A stretch of 64,000 nt of DNA, taken from contig JAVTVY010025233.1 of NCBI GenBank assembly GCA_036873755.1, forward strand, positions 47,366 through 111,365, written 5' to 3'. This document shows, one piece after another, positions 63,798 to 64,000 of the stretch. A program made the translations under genes and the position numbers. The stretch's first letter is position 1, and each line of letters starts with the position of its first letter. Source of the stretch: Hanleya hanleyi. Taxonomy: Eukaryota > Mollusca > Polyplacophora > Lepidopleurida > Hanleyidae. The notes below the pieces were generated by a model. It had not been told where the DNA came from and searched no databases. It worked only from the letters and a program-made list of their open reading frames with translations.

Positions 63798-64000
63798 AAA
63801 TTACAAGCGTCTAGTCCGTCATTCATAATCCAGCCGTCGTCCATTAGAGAATATCCGCGTCCATAATCCAAAGACCTATTTCATATTCCATATAACAGTA
63901 TTAGCACCAAATTCAAAAAGACAATCATAGTATACATAAACATAGGCTTGTTTCCTGCAAGAGAAGCGGTCAACAGTTTTCAATGATGCCGGCAAGACAT
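63798..64000 (+). repeat. Dispersed repeat, copy 3, runs off the window
   Basis: It begins 'aaattacaagcgtctag' directly after the RT coding sequence and continues to the right edge with the same text as copy 2. Confidence 0.8.

Overview
The window looks like animal nuclear DNA, most likely from a gastropod mollusc. The main clues are two kinds of SINE. One is a tRNA-derived SINE at about 30.9 kb. The other is a short element at about 36.6-37.0 kb that ends in a 'gctgaaatattgctgaa..ggcgttaaa' tail followed by (TCAC)n, a pattern I associate with abalone- and limpet-like genomes. The species call is inference. Almost everything here is mobile or repetitive DNA. The only convincing ordinary host gene is an intronless C-type lectin/PAN-like gene at about 31.2-32.1 kb.

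Region 1 (1 to about 12.1 kb) is most of one Maverick/Polinton (adintovirus-like) endogenous viral element, cut by the left edge. A protein-primed family B DNA polymerase points right. A convergent cluster points left: adenain-like protease, double-jelly-roll major capsid protein, small basic core protein, penton-like protein, a Pro-rich protein, a small hydrophobic-tailed protein, packaging ATPase, a Ser/Thr-rich membrane protein, integrase with chromodomain, two related PC4-like proteins and a tail-anchored small protein. The polymerase has a frameshift and an in-frame stop, and the Pro-rich gene has two stops. The other frames are open. Several genes have their own TATA box. The right flank is a minisatellite whose unit carries a YY1-type site.

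Region 2 (12.1-31.1 kb) is repeats. It holds a 5.8 kb terminal-inverted-repeat element (13633-19459) containing a roughly 2.5 kb internal palindrome with remnants of a TGCD/CXC protein, several hairpin MITEs, a roughly 156-bp tandem array, an 87-bp satellite with higher-order structure (23.6-26.6 kb) and a 1.5 kb element with 41-bp inverted ends.

Region 3 (31.1-42.6 kb) holds the lectin gene and a spliced Crypton-like tyrosine-recombinase gene. Two arrays of the same 48-bp minisatellite flank the recombinase gene, and the second array abuts a long hairpin.

Region 4 (42.6-51.4 kb) holds a 5'-truncated L1/Tx1-like LINE with a 13-bp target duplication, a TTAA-flanked piggyBac-type MITE beside a paralogous empty site, and a compact LTR element (48105-50306) with near-identical LTRs and one intact chromodomain ORF.

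Region 5 (51.4-64 kb) holds a DIRS/Ngaro-like retroelement with gag, RT-RNase H and tyrosine recombinase and a canonical A AAA AAC slippery site at the gag/RT overlap. It also holds LINE fragments, a small spliced pseudogene, a TIR element with TGCD-family remnants, two inverted Penelope-like RT copies, and three copies of a dispersed repeat that share the same left end.

All coordinates and motif calls come from reading the sequence. Family names rest on recognised motifs, not on any database search.
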